64,000 nt of DNA from Coffea arabica (lineage: Eukaryota; Streptophyta; Magnoliopsida; Gentianales; Rubiaceae): the NCBI RefSeq assembly GCF_036785885.1, contig NC_092312.1, positions 18,122,001-18,186,000 on the forward strand, given 5' to 3'. A program made the position numbers and the translations under genes. Positions within the stretch are counted from its first letter, which is position 1; each line of letters starts with the position of its first letter. The notes beneath the pieces were generated by a model. The model saw only the letters and a program-made list of their open reading frames with translations, made no database searches and was not told where the DNA came from. This document shows positions 48,735 to 61,493 of the stretch, piece by piece.

Positions 48735-49028
48735 ATCGCAACGGATCTTCTGTCCCACACCCTGTAAAAAATAAATACAACAGTTTCAAAAAATCAAAAT
48801 GCATAAAAAATGAGATTTTTTATGAATATTCTGCTGTATTTTTTAATTTTCTATTATATATTAGTTTTTTGAAACTGTTGTATTTATTTTTTACTCAATT
48901 AATAGTTATTGGATCATAAGGAAATAAAAAGGAATTAAAACATGATGTTTGTGAAGGAGAAATAGCAATATAATAAAAAATGGGGATAAAAAATAGCACA
49001 GAATATGGGACAGAAGATCCGTTGTGAT
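48735..49028. mobile_element. Nested inverted-repeat element (MITE-like)
   Basis: Outer inverted repeats of 23 bases with one mismatch (containing CAACGGATCTTCTGTCCC) lie at 48735-48757 and 49006-49028. Inside, a second inverted pair of 30 bases (containing AAATACAACAGTTTC) lies at 48764-48793 and 48865-48894, separated by an AT-rich loop. No coding sequence or clear target duplication was seen, so its superfamily is unknown. Confidence 0.65.
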
Positions 49029-50621
49029 TTTCGCTAAACCCACAATTTTGTGGCCTACTTGTAATAATATACCAAAAGAATCGTACTTTAACTCCCAGCC
49101 CCAGGTCATGCCAATTTAAGTTAGCCATGGCTTTTTCTATTCTTTGCCCGGAAGGCATGCTATGAAATTCAAACTTATCACTCATTTTGTAAAATTTAAA
49201 CTTGTCCTGGCAACTAAACTAGGCTCTTTACCCACCTCTTACTAAGGCACGGAATAGAATAATCCTTTTTCATTGAAGCTTAATATATTGTCGTCTACAT
49301 TTTGGCTTGATTCCTCGAAATTCCCTGCGACTTGGAAGCTTCCTCAACTTTGATCTTTAGTAAGATCTGGTTAGCTCTAAAATTCCAATACGCTTCTGAG
49401 TTTGTTTGGAAAAAAAAAAAGAAAAAGAATAAACTACAGGTTTTGTTAAGTAAAATTTTCCACGAGAATATATAAGGATCAATCTTCTAATTATTGATAG
49501 TGTATACATTTTCACCATTAAATGCACAACACATAATCCAAATTTGAATTTAAAACTTAAATTTTGCATATGTGTCGTATATCCAACCGTGGTAGTATAT
49601 AAACCTTCATTGTGTATAAAATTTACTCGATATACAAAACTACAAAGATTAAGGAACTAATAAAGTGACATGTGTATAGGCCTGTTCTTAAGTATTGACT
49701 TGACGTCTTTGCTGCACCAAAAAAAAAAAAAAAAAAAAGGCAAAGGACAAATGTTGCATTAAATAGGGAGTAGTAGTAGATAGATAGATGTTTTTGATCC
49801 TCAATTTCTGCATAACAATTTTTAATTTGCATGATAGTACTGTGATGAAGTTAGTAGTATGGACTTCCAAACCTAATACTTCTTTCATGAGGAGATTCAT
49901 GCTGTAACTGGCGAGTGAAATGATGAATCAATGAAGTAGTTGTAATAGCGAACTTCTATTCCATGCGTTTGTCCGGCCGAACGAATGGTAATCACTAATA
50001 GTTGGTTAGAATCGTATTCAAAGAATCAGAATGTCAGCTCAGGGATCACATATATTTATTCGAGAGTATAAAGGACAAATACTCCTTAATTGCCAGTAAA
50101 AGGAATGAACATTCATTCCAATGCTCGTACGTTAGCAACTCCCGGAATATTTATACGCTCCAAATGATAATAATAGCACCTCTTATGTATTGAGACTTGA
50201 TCGTCTTGAACTCTACTTCCAGAAGCAACTCTTATGGTATGGTGGAAAGAAACACCATAGAATCGTCCCTGTACTGTATATATCTAGTTCACTTCTCTCC
50301 CAGGAGAAAGCTAGTAGTATATGGTAAGCTTTACTCTGGCTTTTGGCAACGCTTATTTAGTAGTAGTATACGGTCTTGGAACTTTTTTAAACTCTTCCAA
50401 CCAAGTGAAGGTTAATCTCATCATGGACTACGAAGGCTGGCAAAACTGTCAGATTCCTAGCTTGGAGCCCCCGTTAGGTTAGGAATAGGACATGACTTGA
50501 TTGGGAGCTTTCTTTTGGGATCTTTATTGGCGTCGCTTTCAATCCATCTCTCTAAGTGTAATCTCATCTTCTTCTGATAAAACACTACTCTTTTTAAAGT
50601 TAACTGCTTATAAATCCCGTG
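49029..50621. other. Intergenic stretch
   Basis: No gene or bounded element was recognised in this 1.6 kb. The open frames in it are short, lack family resemblance and mostly run through poly(A) or poly(T). Confidence 0.45.
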
Positions 50622-50767
50622 GCCTCGTTTGGATTGCAGTTTTTCGTCGAAAAATTACGTTATTTTCCGTAATCACATTTTCCTATTACATTTTTTTCTC
50701 ACATATATCAAATCGCTATAGTAATTTTTTCATGAAAAATTATGAAAAATGTAATCCAAACACAACC
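50622..50767. mobile_element. MITE, TTTGGATTGC family, copy 2
   Basis: The element starts GCCTCGTTTGGATTGC and ends GTAATCCAAACACAAC, with the shared core TCACATATATCAAATCG. It is about 85 per cent alike by eye to the copy at 55479. Noncoding. Confidence 0.7.
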
Positions 50768-51204
50768 TGTGTTTGTCATCAATTAGTGAGAGGACAAAAT
50801 CATATGCACGTTCACAGATATAATTCAAAGACTTGCATATACACCTACCAACTCCGCGATCAGCACACATCGAAATAGCTTAGGTTATTGATGCTAAGGT
50901 TTCATAAAACCAGTTAAGTGGAAAATTTGGGTTTGTCGAACAACATAACGAAGAATGTAATACTAGCTGTAAAATAAAATGGGGCCGTCCGGCAGGCAGC
51001 TGCAGCCGCCCCTGGATGTGAACTTGATCATCTAAACAACCAAACACGGGTTCTCTACCTCCACCACGAAGACCCTCCCCCAACACGAAAACCCTCCAAA
51101 AAAAAAAAAAAAAAAAGATGTTTCATGAGGAAAAAAATTTAAAGGCCAAAGAAAACACACGTTTCTTTTTCATCCTTTCAAAGCTTGAATTGGTCCTTTT
51201 CATC

Positions 51205-51467
51205 CCCTCTTTGGCTGATGTGATCCCTAATTTTGACTTAAGAGAAGACAAGCAGTATTTGAGTGACCATCCAGGCGCCACGCCTATTTCAACAACCCAA
51301 GTAAGCATCTGTGATTAGAATGCATTCTCATATTGATTTTTCCAATTTTTTTTTTTTTGGCATAAAAACATCTTTCTTGACATAATTTTTATTTTTGCCA
51401 GGGTGAGGAATTAAAGAAATTGATTGGCGCTGTTGCTTATGTCGAGTGCAGTTCAAAAACTCAACAG
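51205..51467 (+). pseudogene. ROP/RAC small GTPase gene fragment with introns
   Basis: Two exon-like pieces are seen. The first, ending at 51300, encodes DLREDKQYLSDHPGATPIST and is followed by a donor GTAAGC. The second, 51402-51467, is preceded by an acceptor TTTTGCCAG, encodes [20 protein letters not shown] plus QQ, and is followed by a donor GTAACT. These match adjacent exons of plant ROP GTPases, covering the insert region and part of the guanine-specificity region. The TKLD motif expected just before DLRED reads PNFD. The P-loop, switch regions and C-terminal lipid site are absent, so no working GTPase can be made. The kept introns mean the copy came from genomic DNA, not from processed RNA. 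Confidence 0.85.
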
Positions 51468-51807
51468 GTAACTAACTTGACATGATACCTTTACTGCCAT
51501 ATATACATTTCTTGATTGTATAATATACCTTTACTCAACAGGCTTTTCTTGCTCAGTTAGTACTTACGAAATTATTTCATACACTATTCTAAATGTTACT
51601 AGCAGTATATAATGGCAGGTATGCATGGAATAATACACTACTAATGTGTATTGAATGTCCACCAATGATGGCATTCGCTTGTATTATGACGAAGAAGGCA
51701 GGCACCAACTCCTGCATCGACTTTCAATGTCGGGAGTTTCGCAAGAAAGTGCCACGTGGCATTTTCTTTGAATGCTTCCCAGCGATAGGAGTTCACTACT
51801 ACGCTAA

Positions 51808-52223
51808 TATAAATTTAGAGCGGTTAATCGAGCCGAGTATTTGACTGTCGAGTTCGACTCGAGCTCGTTAGGAAAATGAGTTTTAAAATGTGTTCGAATT
51901 CGGCTCGTTAAATGTACATGTGGCTCGAGCTCGACTCATTTATCATAAACGAGCTCGAGTTCGTGCAAATTAACCTTAATAAAAACCTATAATTTTAAAT
52001 TTTTATAATTTTGATTTCTAAAATGATAAATATGCCCTTCATTAACGAGCTCTAACGAGCTATTCGAGTATCAAACGAGCCGAGCTTACTTGCCTCGTTA
52101 ACTAAACGAGCATGTTTCGAGCTTGAACTCGACTTGTTAACCAAAATTAACGAGCCGAGCTCGAGCCTTAACGAGTCGAGTTCTAACAAGTTTTCGAGCT
52201 ACTCGATTGATTTAACAGCTCTA
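51808..52223. mobile_element. GAGCTCG-rich nonautonomous element, probably hAT
   Basis: The stretch is dense in CGAGCTCGAG-type motifs in both orientations. Near its left end is TAGAGCGGTTAATCGAG and its right end reads as TAGAGCTGTTAAATCAATCG on the other strand, so it has imperfect inverted ends of hAT style. Flanks TACGCTAA (51800-51807) and TGCGCTAA (52224-52231) match at 7 of 8 bases, but the left inverted end lies 8 bases inside, so boundaries are uncertain. Noncoding. Confidence 0.55.
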
Positions 52224-52231
52224 TGCGCTAA

Positions 52232-54890
52232 GCAACTGAACGGGGAAAAAATATTAATTTGGACGTTATTTTGATGTTTAAAGTCAACCCGTGCATTAAT
52301 CTTTGGACGATTTCATAATTTGTAGCGCCTGATTAGGTGATAAGGACATCCAAGTATGACAATCTCGTTCATTATTTCTAGAAAGGGTACAATTATCTTC
52401 TCGTTTCATCGAAAATATGTGGTAACTTCTTAAACATTTACTTGGAGATTATATAATCACGAAAAATTGATGATTGAGTAATTGGGAACTTGGACAAACT
52501 ATTTTTGTTTTTAACTACTAATTTTAGGACTCCGACAACGACAGAATATTCTTTAATATTCACCGCAAAAAAAAAAAAAGAAGAAATTTCAGTGCTAAGG
52601 CAAATTCCGGGGAGATAGATAGTCTAGTATCAACTGCCAACTCGGTTAGTACGGCACACTGCATCACCATCGGAAGGATCCGAACCAATAGCGGTTCATC
52701 TCCATTCAGTTCTCGTTCAATGCAGCATGACAAAATCAAAACTAAAACTCCGGAAAGAGTTAATTGAATGAACAAGTGACGGAGAGTCCTGTACAGACAT
52801 ACTAATAATTCCAACTTCCTAGATTTGTAGTGAGTTTTTTTTTTTTTAATAGGAAAGAGAGCATCAGAAGGAGAAATTTACTACAACTGAATTGAAAATA
52901 AATAATCAAAATTTTTTAGATTTTGCTTTCGTGTTTAGTGATAATATCAATTTCCCTGGATTTGTAGTGGGTTTTTCTTTCATTTTTTCTTTTCCTTAAT
53001 AAAAAGGAAAGGATCACAAAGAGAAAATTACTGCAATTGGAATAGAGACGAACCGTCAGATTTTAGATTTTGCTCTCATCTTTGGAAATATCGTCACGTT
53101 TATGTTAAGTGTTCAGGACTTTTTTGGACAGTAGAATATCAAGCAAAGACAGAGTAAAGTATTATAATAAAAAATGAGATGATAGATTCATATTAAAGTA
53201 TTATAGTCATGTAGGAAATTTTTGAACTAGATTAATGGCTAATGAAAGGTTTTACCCTTTTTCTCATTTCCATTTGAATTTGATCAGATGGATAATAAAA
53301 AAGGTTGTTATGGGAATAAAGTATGAAATTGAATCATTTTTAGGAATATTTTTTGTGAAGGGAGTTATTTGTCTACAATGTCTCCAAAATTCTACCCATA
53401 ACCACCTGATAAACCTTTGATTATCTGGTGGAACGATTATCACGAAACAAAGAAAGAAACCTAATCTTCCTATTGCTTATTTGGTAAGGCTCTATAAATA
53501 ACAGAAGTGAACTCATAAAAAGGTAGACATCACTACAATTCTTATTTTACCTATTAAGCTCCCAACTAACTTGAACGTCGGAATTACGGCGAGGAGTTAG
53601 TCCTAACTAGATTAAGCATCGGAGTTACAATAGAAAGTTAGCCACAGCTGACTTGAGCGTCGAAGTTACAATGGGAAATTAGTCCCGTATTTTGTCCTTT
53701 GCAGGTCAACTGGCCGCCCTCATCTCCGTGGTCGACCTTTTTTAGCTCTTTCACTTGACAAAAAATGCTATGCTAATAATAGAAAATGCATAGAACATGC
53801 CTCTAGTTAGGAGTTGCAATATAAGAAAAATTACACTGTGAATTCAGATCAGACCAATTGCACGAGTTATTTCATAAATATGTGCATGTACATTTTCTTA
53901 GATCTAGTATGCAATTGGTTCAAGTTCAAAACTGATGCTAACATCTGACGAGAAGATGCAAAAAATTCTAAATCTAACGTATAAACATGAAAAAACTCTT
54001 AGATCTAACAAAAAACTAAACAATAATAATGTATTTAGTCCAAAAGAATTAGCATCAGGTCCTGAGACAACGAGCAAAGCCCGCATAACAATGAGCTTTC
54101 TCTGCCTGCAGGTTGTACGATCAAAAACAAGCAAAGTCCACAAGAATTAGCATCAAGTCAAAATTGTTCTAGCGTTATTTGAATTGGCATTGGGCTTTGC
54201 AAATGCAAGAGCTTAGTCCTTTAAAAAAAAAAATGCAAGAGCCTACATTACCACCGCCCATCAGGGGCGCAATATTAGGGTTGAGTCTGCTGGACTCGGT
54301 TGCCTTTCTAATGTAAATCGGATTCATTGCCCAAATGTAGATGTGGCCTTTTATTTAGAAAAAATTGGGTTTGTTTATTTTGACAACGGCACTGTGATCT
54401 GTAACTAAAATGGATGCCTTGCTCGTTTCTAATTGCTTCACTTCACAAAGAATTGTCTATTTTCGAGCCCAACAGGCCCAGTTGCGTGATCCGAGCTGTT
54501 CTTCAACCAGGTATAAGTTTCATAACTTCAAACTTGTTCTCATTTTTCCTTGTCAAAATAAATACTCGCTCAGGTTATATACATGATAATAAATTTGCAC
54601 TAGGAAATGATGCTGAAAGAATCGCATATATACATATATATATACACATATACATATATCGTTGTGGGAAAGATTACATCTTGAAATTTGCAAAAAGAAC
54701 ATAAATTTTGTGTTGTGAGCAAAATTTAATTTTGTGTCCCAAAAAAAGACAAAAAAATATTATGACATCCTTTTCTTTTCCAGAAAATGACCATTATTTT
54801 TCTTTTCTAGAAATATTGAAAATGTTCTTCTGGTAATGAATTATATATCCTCACAATCAATTTAATTTTCAGTAATTAATTTGGCTAAAC
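52232..54890. other. Gene-poor intergenic stretch
   Basis: No gene is supported over about 2.7 kb. A weak pair of similar blocks with GGATTTGTAGTGGGTTTTT and a long A/T run lies at about 52815-52890 and 52955-53035. Between 53560 and 53700 three imperfect blocks with GAGTTA/AAGTTA and TAGTCC motifs repeat at about 50-base spacing. Confidence 0.4.
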
Positions 54891-54898
54891 TCTTCTCA

Positions 54899-55010
54899 TT
54901 TTTTTTTAAACGATCAATAATAGTTCTTCATTCACTCGTCTTCTTTGACGATTCGAACCCGTCACCTATTAATTATAAGTGAAGCGTCTTACAAACTAAA
55001 CTGCGCTTTG
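54899..55010 (-). mobile_element. Candidate tRNA-derived SINE
   Basis: On the minus strand the order is an A-box-like TTTAGTTTGTAAGACGC, a B-box GGGTTCGAATC about 45 bases later, and a poly(A) end of about 9 bases (poly(T) on the plus strand). This fits a short plant SINE. A flanking pair AATTTGGCT (54879-54887 and 55016-55024) may be target-site related, but the left one is not next to the tail, so the boundaries are uncertain. Confidence 0.55.
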
Positions 55011-55478
55011 TTGTCAATTTGGCTGCATTCTAATGCTAAGATTATCTCCTTTGGTCCTCCTCCAGTTTGATCGTTTTGAGATGCCATGCGTGTGGATAAT
55101 TTGGCTTCATATTTTTAATCATCATGTCATGACCGAGGAATTCTGTAAGGCCGCCTTCGTTTCATCGCATAACTTGTAGTTGAAGGAAGGATGGGGGCTG
55201 CAGGTTGTGCTAACTTGCAAGCTAGGACATGCGTCCTCAAACTGACTGAATTAATGCGAAGAATGCCCAATGCTCCAACCTAAAACTTTGACTCCTACAA
55301 TTTTTAAAATTTTGTTAATACCCAAATGCATACGGATGGATTTCGTGCTGGAATTGGGTTAGCAGATCCAGGTTGGTTCACCATCTTCTGACCACGAACG
55401 ACCCTACGGGATATCGACAGAAGAAAATATAAATCAGTCGAAATTTTTTTTTTTTTCCACTCCTAACGTGTTCGACAG

Positions 55479-55622
55479 CCTTGTTTGGATTGCTGTTTTC
55501 CGTCAAAAAATTACGTCATTTTCCGTGATCACATTTTTCTATTATTTTTTTCTCTCACATACATCAAATCGTTACAGTAATTTTTTCATGAAAAATCATG
55601 AAAAATGCAATCCAAACACAAC
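55479..55622. mobile_element. MITE, TTTGGATTGC family, copy 3
   Basis: The element starts CCTTGTTTGGATTGC and ends GCAATCCAAACACAAC with about 15 bases of inverted ends, and carries the core CACATACATCAAATCG-TTACAGTAA. With the copies at 11293 and 50622 it defines a short family of about 135-147 bases in this window. Confidence 0.7.
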
Positions 55623-57476
55623 TAAATCTTTCTGTGGACTGAAAGGCAGTGATATTAATACAGGAAAATAGCCATTCTCGAATTTTACAAATTTAAAGGA
55701 AACATTTTTTAATTATAATTTCTTTATGCCATTAAATCTAGTTTGTTCTTTATGTGAAACGATTCGGGAGTAATCTTATGTACAAAATATGTGCGTCATC
55801 TGTTTAATTTGCATCAAAATCCTTCTTCCAAAAGTTTTAAGCTTTCGTGGGATACTGTATTAAACTTTTACTCTTCAAATAGAGTTGTTTTTCTTCTTTT
55901 CCTCTTTCCCCCCCCCCCCTTAAAAACATAATTAATCCTCAATTTCTCATCAAACTACAAATCCATAAAACTCATCAATGAAGAACAGACAAAACTCATC
56001 AATGAAGAACAAACATTAGAAGTGTGCCAAATATTAACTAAATGTGTAAATCTAAAAGAATTTTATGGTCAAGAGGAGCGTTACATCTCCGTGAGGATCA
56101 TCCAACACGAAATGAAAAAGAGAAACGACCCTTTCTAGTACGCAACAACTTCACTCGTCACAGCAGATAGGGAATTGTTGAACGATGCGAACAAAAAGTA
56201 AAAACCATTTCTTGACATTTGCTTACAAAGGATACAATCAATTTTTTATCTTTTCTTATTTTTTATTTTTGACAAACACAGACAACTAATACTAACGACC
56301 TTGTACAATACGAAACAATACCATATTAACTACCCTACCAATAATAAAAATAATAATGTTAATCCAACTTGCACCTGAAATAATCTTTTGAATCGCCAAT
56401 AATTAGAATGTCAACCACTAATTCAACTCATTATGTTGTTTTGCGTTACAACAACATTACCTAACTTAATATGGCCTCCGACCAAATTAAGTTGGTCAGC
56501 ATTAAAGCTTTCGACCTATTAATCTCGCCCCAAAACACAAAAAAAAAAAAAAAAAGAACCCAAAGGCAATAATAGTAGTATTTTTTCATAAGAATCAATT
56601 AAGTGACCTTTTTTTGTCTTGATCATGAGGCTTGATCAATTCTTGCAATTCATATTACGTCTTTTTTTTTTTTTTGTCTCACTCCTCCTTTGTCGGTTTA
56701 ATAAATACATAACATATAAATCCAAACATTAATATCTATAGTGCGTAATATAACAACACAATAATATCATCTATGTCGCATGTAGTCAATATTATTCTTT
56801 CCCCAACCTTGAGATGTCCTAAATAAAGGCTATCTTTTTTTTTTTCTTTTACATCAGCGATAATATTTTTATAATTTAATTTATTCTATGCAAGGAGAGT
56901 TAGTAGATATACAAATCTGATTAGACAAAAAAAATGTTCTAACACTTCAAGCCAAAAGAGGAATTTAGTCCTTCGGTGGCTCAGTGGTTCCTAGATAAAG
57001 GTCGTCATGACGTTCGTATGTTGCTTCCATCGTTAGGTTCGCCTTTCAGGGAAAAGGAAATGACAGTATACTACTACCATAATTGTACGCATTAATTCAT
57101 ATAATGGTAGATGTAGAATGAAGAAGTAGTAGAAGGAGATGATTAAGGTTCGTTGGCTTCCAAGTAACAAAAAGTCGTAACTTCAGCTGCCTGCCTTAGC
57201 CTAACCAATAACCATCACTTTCCTACTAGTAGTAGCATCTCATCAATCATCATCATCTGCCTTTTTCCTTTGATTCTTTTATCGGACTAGTACTAACTGG
57301 CTCTTTCCTTTGAGCAACAGCTTCCTCGCTTTGTCATCAATAGAACTGACAACTTAACTCCTACATGCACATGCACATTTGCATGATTCAGATATTGGGT
57401 AGCCCAATGTTTGATTGAGGGTTGTAAGAATTTTTGGTTTTGCAGTTATTGGATTTAAGACTTCTTGGAGAGAGGG
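55623..57476. other. Intergenic stretch and NAT promoter region
   Basis: No gene is supported. A possible SINE head lies at 56966-57050: TGGCTCAGTGGTTCC resembles an A box and TTAGGTTCGCCTT a B box, but no tail or target duplication is visible. The last few hundred bases should contain the NAT promoter and leader. Confidence 0.4.
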
Positions 57477-60400
57477 ATGACGGTACCGGCGAAGGGGGAT
57501 GAGTTGGTGCCACACCAGGTGAAAGACCAGCTCACCGGCATTGATTACTGTGTCAACAGCAACCCTTCTTGGCGTACGTTATTTTTCTGAAAAATTGTCA
57601 CCCCTACTTTTCTTCTTCTTCTTCTTCTTCTTCCCATTTTAGCGGCTCGTAATTTGTGTGAAATTGCCCCCAGTTGACACTCTGGTTTTGCATTTTTTGC
57701 TTGCTTGTATGCAATGGTGGCTTTGTTGGACTGCAAAATGCTCAATGCCAATTTTTCAGTTTCCAATTTAGAACTTCTGTGAGAAGCTGGGGTTGGCCTG
57801 TCGAATTGACTTTCTTTTTCATGCTAGTAATGCTGATAACATGATTGACAATTAAGAAAATTCAATCGATCACTTCAAAATTTCTGAGCAAATGTAACCG
57901 TTGATTTGCCAACAATAAAATTGCAGTCGAAGCCGTAATTCTGGGATTTCAGCACTTCCTGGTGATGATAGGGACTACAGTCATCATCGCCACCATCATT
58001 GTTCCCCAAATGGGCGGTGGTAATGTAAGAGTCTTGCATTTAGAAAGCCCAATTCCAATTCAAATAGAACAATTTTGATTGGCTGCTAATCCGTTTGGAG
58101 TTTTCTTGTTTTTTGATTGTACCACCTGCAGGTAGAGAAAGCTCAAGTGATACAAACTATGCTCTTTGTCTCAGGAGTGAATACATTGTTACAGACTTGG
58201 TTAGGAACCCGGCTTCCGGTCGTGATGCGGGGATCATTCACTTACATAATCCCAGCTCTTTTTGTTGCTTTAGCCAGTAGATTCAACGTATATGTTAATC
58301 CTCGTCAGGTATATGTCTGCCAAGCATTGGCAGAGCAAGACGCGCACGATACTCTTTTGTCCCGATAATCCATCTTATTTACCATGTCTTCATTTGTTTC
58401 TGTCATCAAAACTTTCCCAGAGATTCAAAAACACGATGAGGGCAGTTCAAGGGGCTGTCATGTTATCATCCATACTCCCAATATTGATTGGTTTTTTGGG
58501 TCTTTGGAGAATTGTCGTGAGGTGATGTCTTAGTTGTTACTTAATAGTACTACTACTTTTTATATTAGTACTAGTAGAATTTGCTCGATTTTGTTTTATT
58601 CATACATATTCTAGAAAATAACTCAATTCTATTTCGCCTAATATTGTAGGTTCATTAGCCCTCTTTCCGCTGTTCCTTTGGTAACTCTGGTTGGCCTTGG
58701 GCTTTATGAACACGGCTTCCCTCTGGTAAGAGCTCATCCAATTTCTATGTCCAATTCATTTTTTTCATTTAAGGTGATGATTGGCTAATTGAATTTACAT
58801 GGGATGGCTCAACCAAACTAATAGATGTAGGTAATCTTGTGATGTTAAATTGCGCTCACGGAATATTATTGTGTACGTTGGAACGGAAGTTTATTCCTCG
58901 CTCCCGATCATGGGTTTATCTTGAGGGAAAAAAAATAGCGCACTGTTTCACTATAGCTTTTTCATTTTTGTGCTTTACTTTGTGTTTTATCTTTGCTGTC
59001 ACTTACCAGTAATACAGATTATTTTCATCTTGACAAGTTTTTCTCATCTTTAATTATCATCTTTCATGCTTGTAGCTGGCGCAATGTATCGAGATTGGTC
59101 TTCCAGAATTAATTATTCTGGTTCTATTATCTCAGGTGATCCTTAATTTTCAAACATGTTAGTTTCTTGTATCTTAATTTGTGTTTTCTCTCGATTTGAA
59201 TGCTTTGCCCATGTGTTCATGGTACGTGCAATTGATGTCTTTGCAGTATACGCCTCACTTCTATAAATTGAACCGCCCCATCTTCGATCGATTTGCTGTC
59301 CTAATCGCTGTAGGACTGGTATGGGCATTTGCTGCACTTTTGACTGTTGCTGGTGCATACAAAAATAGGCCCCCACAAACTCAGTTCAGTTGTCGTGTTG
59401 ATCGATCTGGGCTTATAAGTGGAGCTTCATGGTGAGTACAAATTGATATCTGTGGTTATCATGTTTGGCGTCACTGGTGTCAGTAGTATCAGCTGTAATG
59501 ATTTTGGCACGGGTTCTATGCTTAGGACATTTCATTTCACTTCTCCTTCTTTCCTTCCATATGCAGGATAAGATTCCCGTATCCATGGCAATGGGGTACT
59601 CCCAGCCTGCACGTTGGGGAAGCTATTCTGATGCTGGCAGCTGCTTTTGTTTCTGTTGTTGAGGTTGGCTTGTCTCAACGCATATATTGGTTGCTTAGCT
59701 CAGAGATACTAAAGATAGTTGCTCCTGTTTCAGTTGCCAACATAATTCAAAGCTTTATATACATAAATACCTTTATTATTCTCTATCTGAACTTCTTTTA
59801 TTTGCCATCCCCTTTTTTCTTTGGGTGTTCAGAAGATGTACTTAATCATTTCTGTTGTACTCGAATCCTTTTATGATAAGTTTTCTCCAACAACAATTTT
59901 GATTTCTAATGTCTGACCCTTTTGTTGGGCAGTCTACTGGGGCGTTTATTGCAGCAGCAAGATTTGGGAGCGCAACTCATACTCCGCCTTCCGTTTTGAG
60001 CCGTGGTGTTGGCTGGCTGGTGGATACCAATCCCCTTATAAATCATGATTATTCCTTTCAGCCTCCGCAAGCTCTTTTGTTTAATTCATTTCTTTTATAT
60101 GGTTGTCAGGGGATAGCCATTTTGTTTGATGGATTATGGGGGACAGGAAGTGGATCGACTGTATCAGTGTAAGTGCAATACTCTTCCTAAACCAGCACTA
60201 AGCACAATCCGGCTTGCTCATGTTTCGAAAGCGCCATAAGTTTCGTCAGTCAACGAAGATAGTCTTTATCAGTGCAATTCAGTATGTAATGGTCGGTTAC
60301 ATACATTACATATGTAACGCGCAACAGATAAGAGCAGATTTACGGAACAATGTGGCGAGTCTGGATTAGAAATTATAATCTCGTCACCTATTTTAGTTTC

Positions 60401-61493
60401 TGATATCAATGTTTCAGTTAACTTCATTATTAATCACACGATTTTCACTTCTTGATCTATTAAAAACTCAAACTGTTCTGATAATCCCTCACTTCTTTGT
60501 GGTTACTTCAGTGAAAATGTTGGTCTGCTGGCATTGACGCGTGTTGGAAGCAGAAGAGTAATCCAAATATCAGCTGTTTTTATGCTTTTCTTCTCCATAT
60601 TAGGTATGTCGTTGCTTCAATATTTGGAAGGGAGACACGATTTAACTTTTGTTTCTTCTCCTAAATTTGTTTTGAACTTGGACTAACCTTTGCTATATGT
60701 GAACAGGGAAATTTGGAGCAGTTCTCGCTTCTATTCCATTGCCTATTGTTGGAGCACTCTACTGCGTGTTGTTCGCTTTGATGTGTACGTATGTGTTCAA
60801 CGTTATTGTTTAGAATGGAGCAAGCCATGCGGTTATTAGTATCCCTGAAACAGGAAGAAAAGAATTGTATAGCAACAGGAAAAGGAAAAATAAAAAATAA
60901 AAAATGGCGCGCTTTTTGGTAATTCTGCAGCTTGTTCCTTTCTCCTTTCGAGTTGATTCTTCTGTCTGTCTCGATGCAGCTTCTGCAGGTCTTGGTCTAC
61001 TTCAATTCTGCAACCTCAATAGCTTCAGAACCAAGTTTATATTAGGCTTCTCCTTCTTCATGGGCCTTTCAGTACCGCAGTACTTTAACGGCTATGTTTT
61101 AACTAGCGGCCATGGCCCCGTCAACACACATTCCCTCTGGGTATGTATTTTTTTTTTTTCCATGCTCTCGGCTGTACGTCCATAGTTTTAGCTTTTCAAG
61201 GTCACCAATCTTCCAACAAATCTTCCAACTCGGAGAAGATTATTAGATTTGTCTTACACGATTTAAATCTGCAGTTCAACAAATTGATGACGGTGGTCTT
61301 CACATCCCCGGCTACCGTAGCGGGCATTGTGGCCTTATTCTTGGACTTGACGCTGGCACGCAAGCACAGTCTAACCAGGAAAGACAGCGGTAGGCACTGG
61401 TGGGCAAAGTACAGGACCTTTGAGAGAGATCCCAGAAGTGAAGAATTCTATGGTCTCCCTTTTGGCCTTACAAAATATTTCCCCTCAGTTTAA
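57477..61493 (+). CDS. Nucleobase-ascorbate transporter (NAT/NCS2 family)
   Basis: Fourteen exons encode 528 residues: 57477-57573, 57927-58024, 58132-58308, 58421-58521, 58650-58725, 59076-59135, 59247-59431, 59567-59663, 59933-60019, 60110-60168, 60512-60603, 60707-60784, 60980-61140 and 61275-61493. All phases join; all junctions are GT-AG. The length fits plant NATs (about 520-550). The QH motif in the first membrane helix is Q41-H42; the helix 8 acidic residue is E297 in ESTGAF; the NAT signature E-N-x-G-x4-T-R is E347 to R356 (ENVGLLALTR). Twelve to fourteen membrane helices are expected. Family members carry uracil, xanthine or other purines with protons across the plasma membrane; despite the name, ascorbate transport is not shown for most plant members. 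From memory the THTPPSVLSRG and RDSGRHWW segments are closest to the NAT4 branch, but this was not tested. Confidence 0.95.

Noticed and set aside
56966-57050. Possible SINE or tRNA-like head
   Set aside because: Box-like motifs are present but there is no tail, no target duplication and no cloverleaf fold, so it was not listed as a bounded element.
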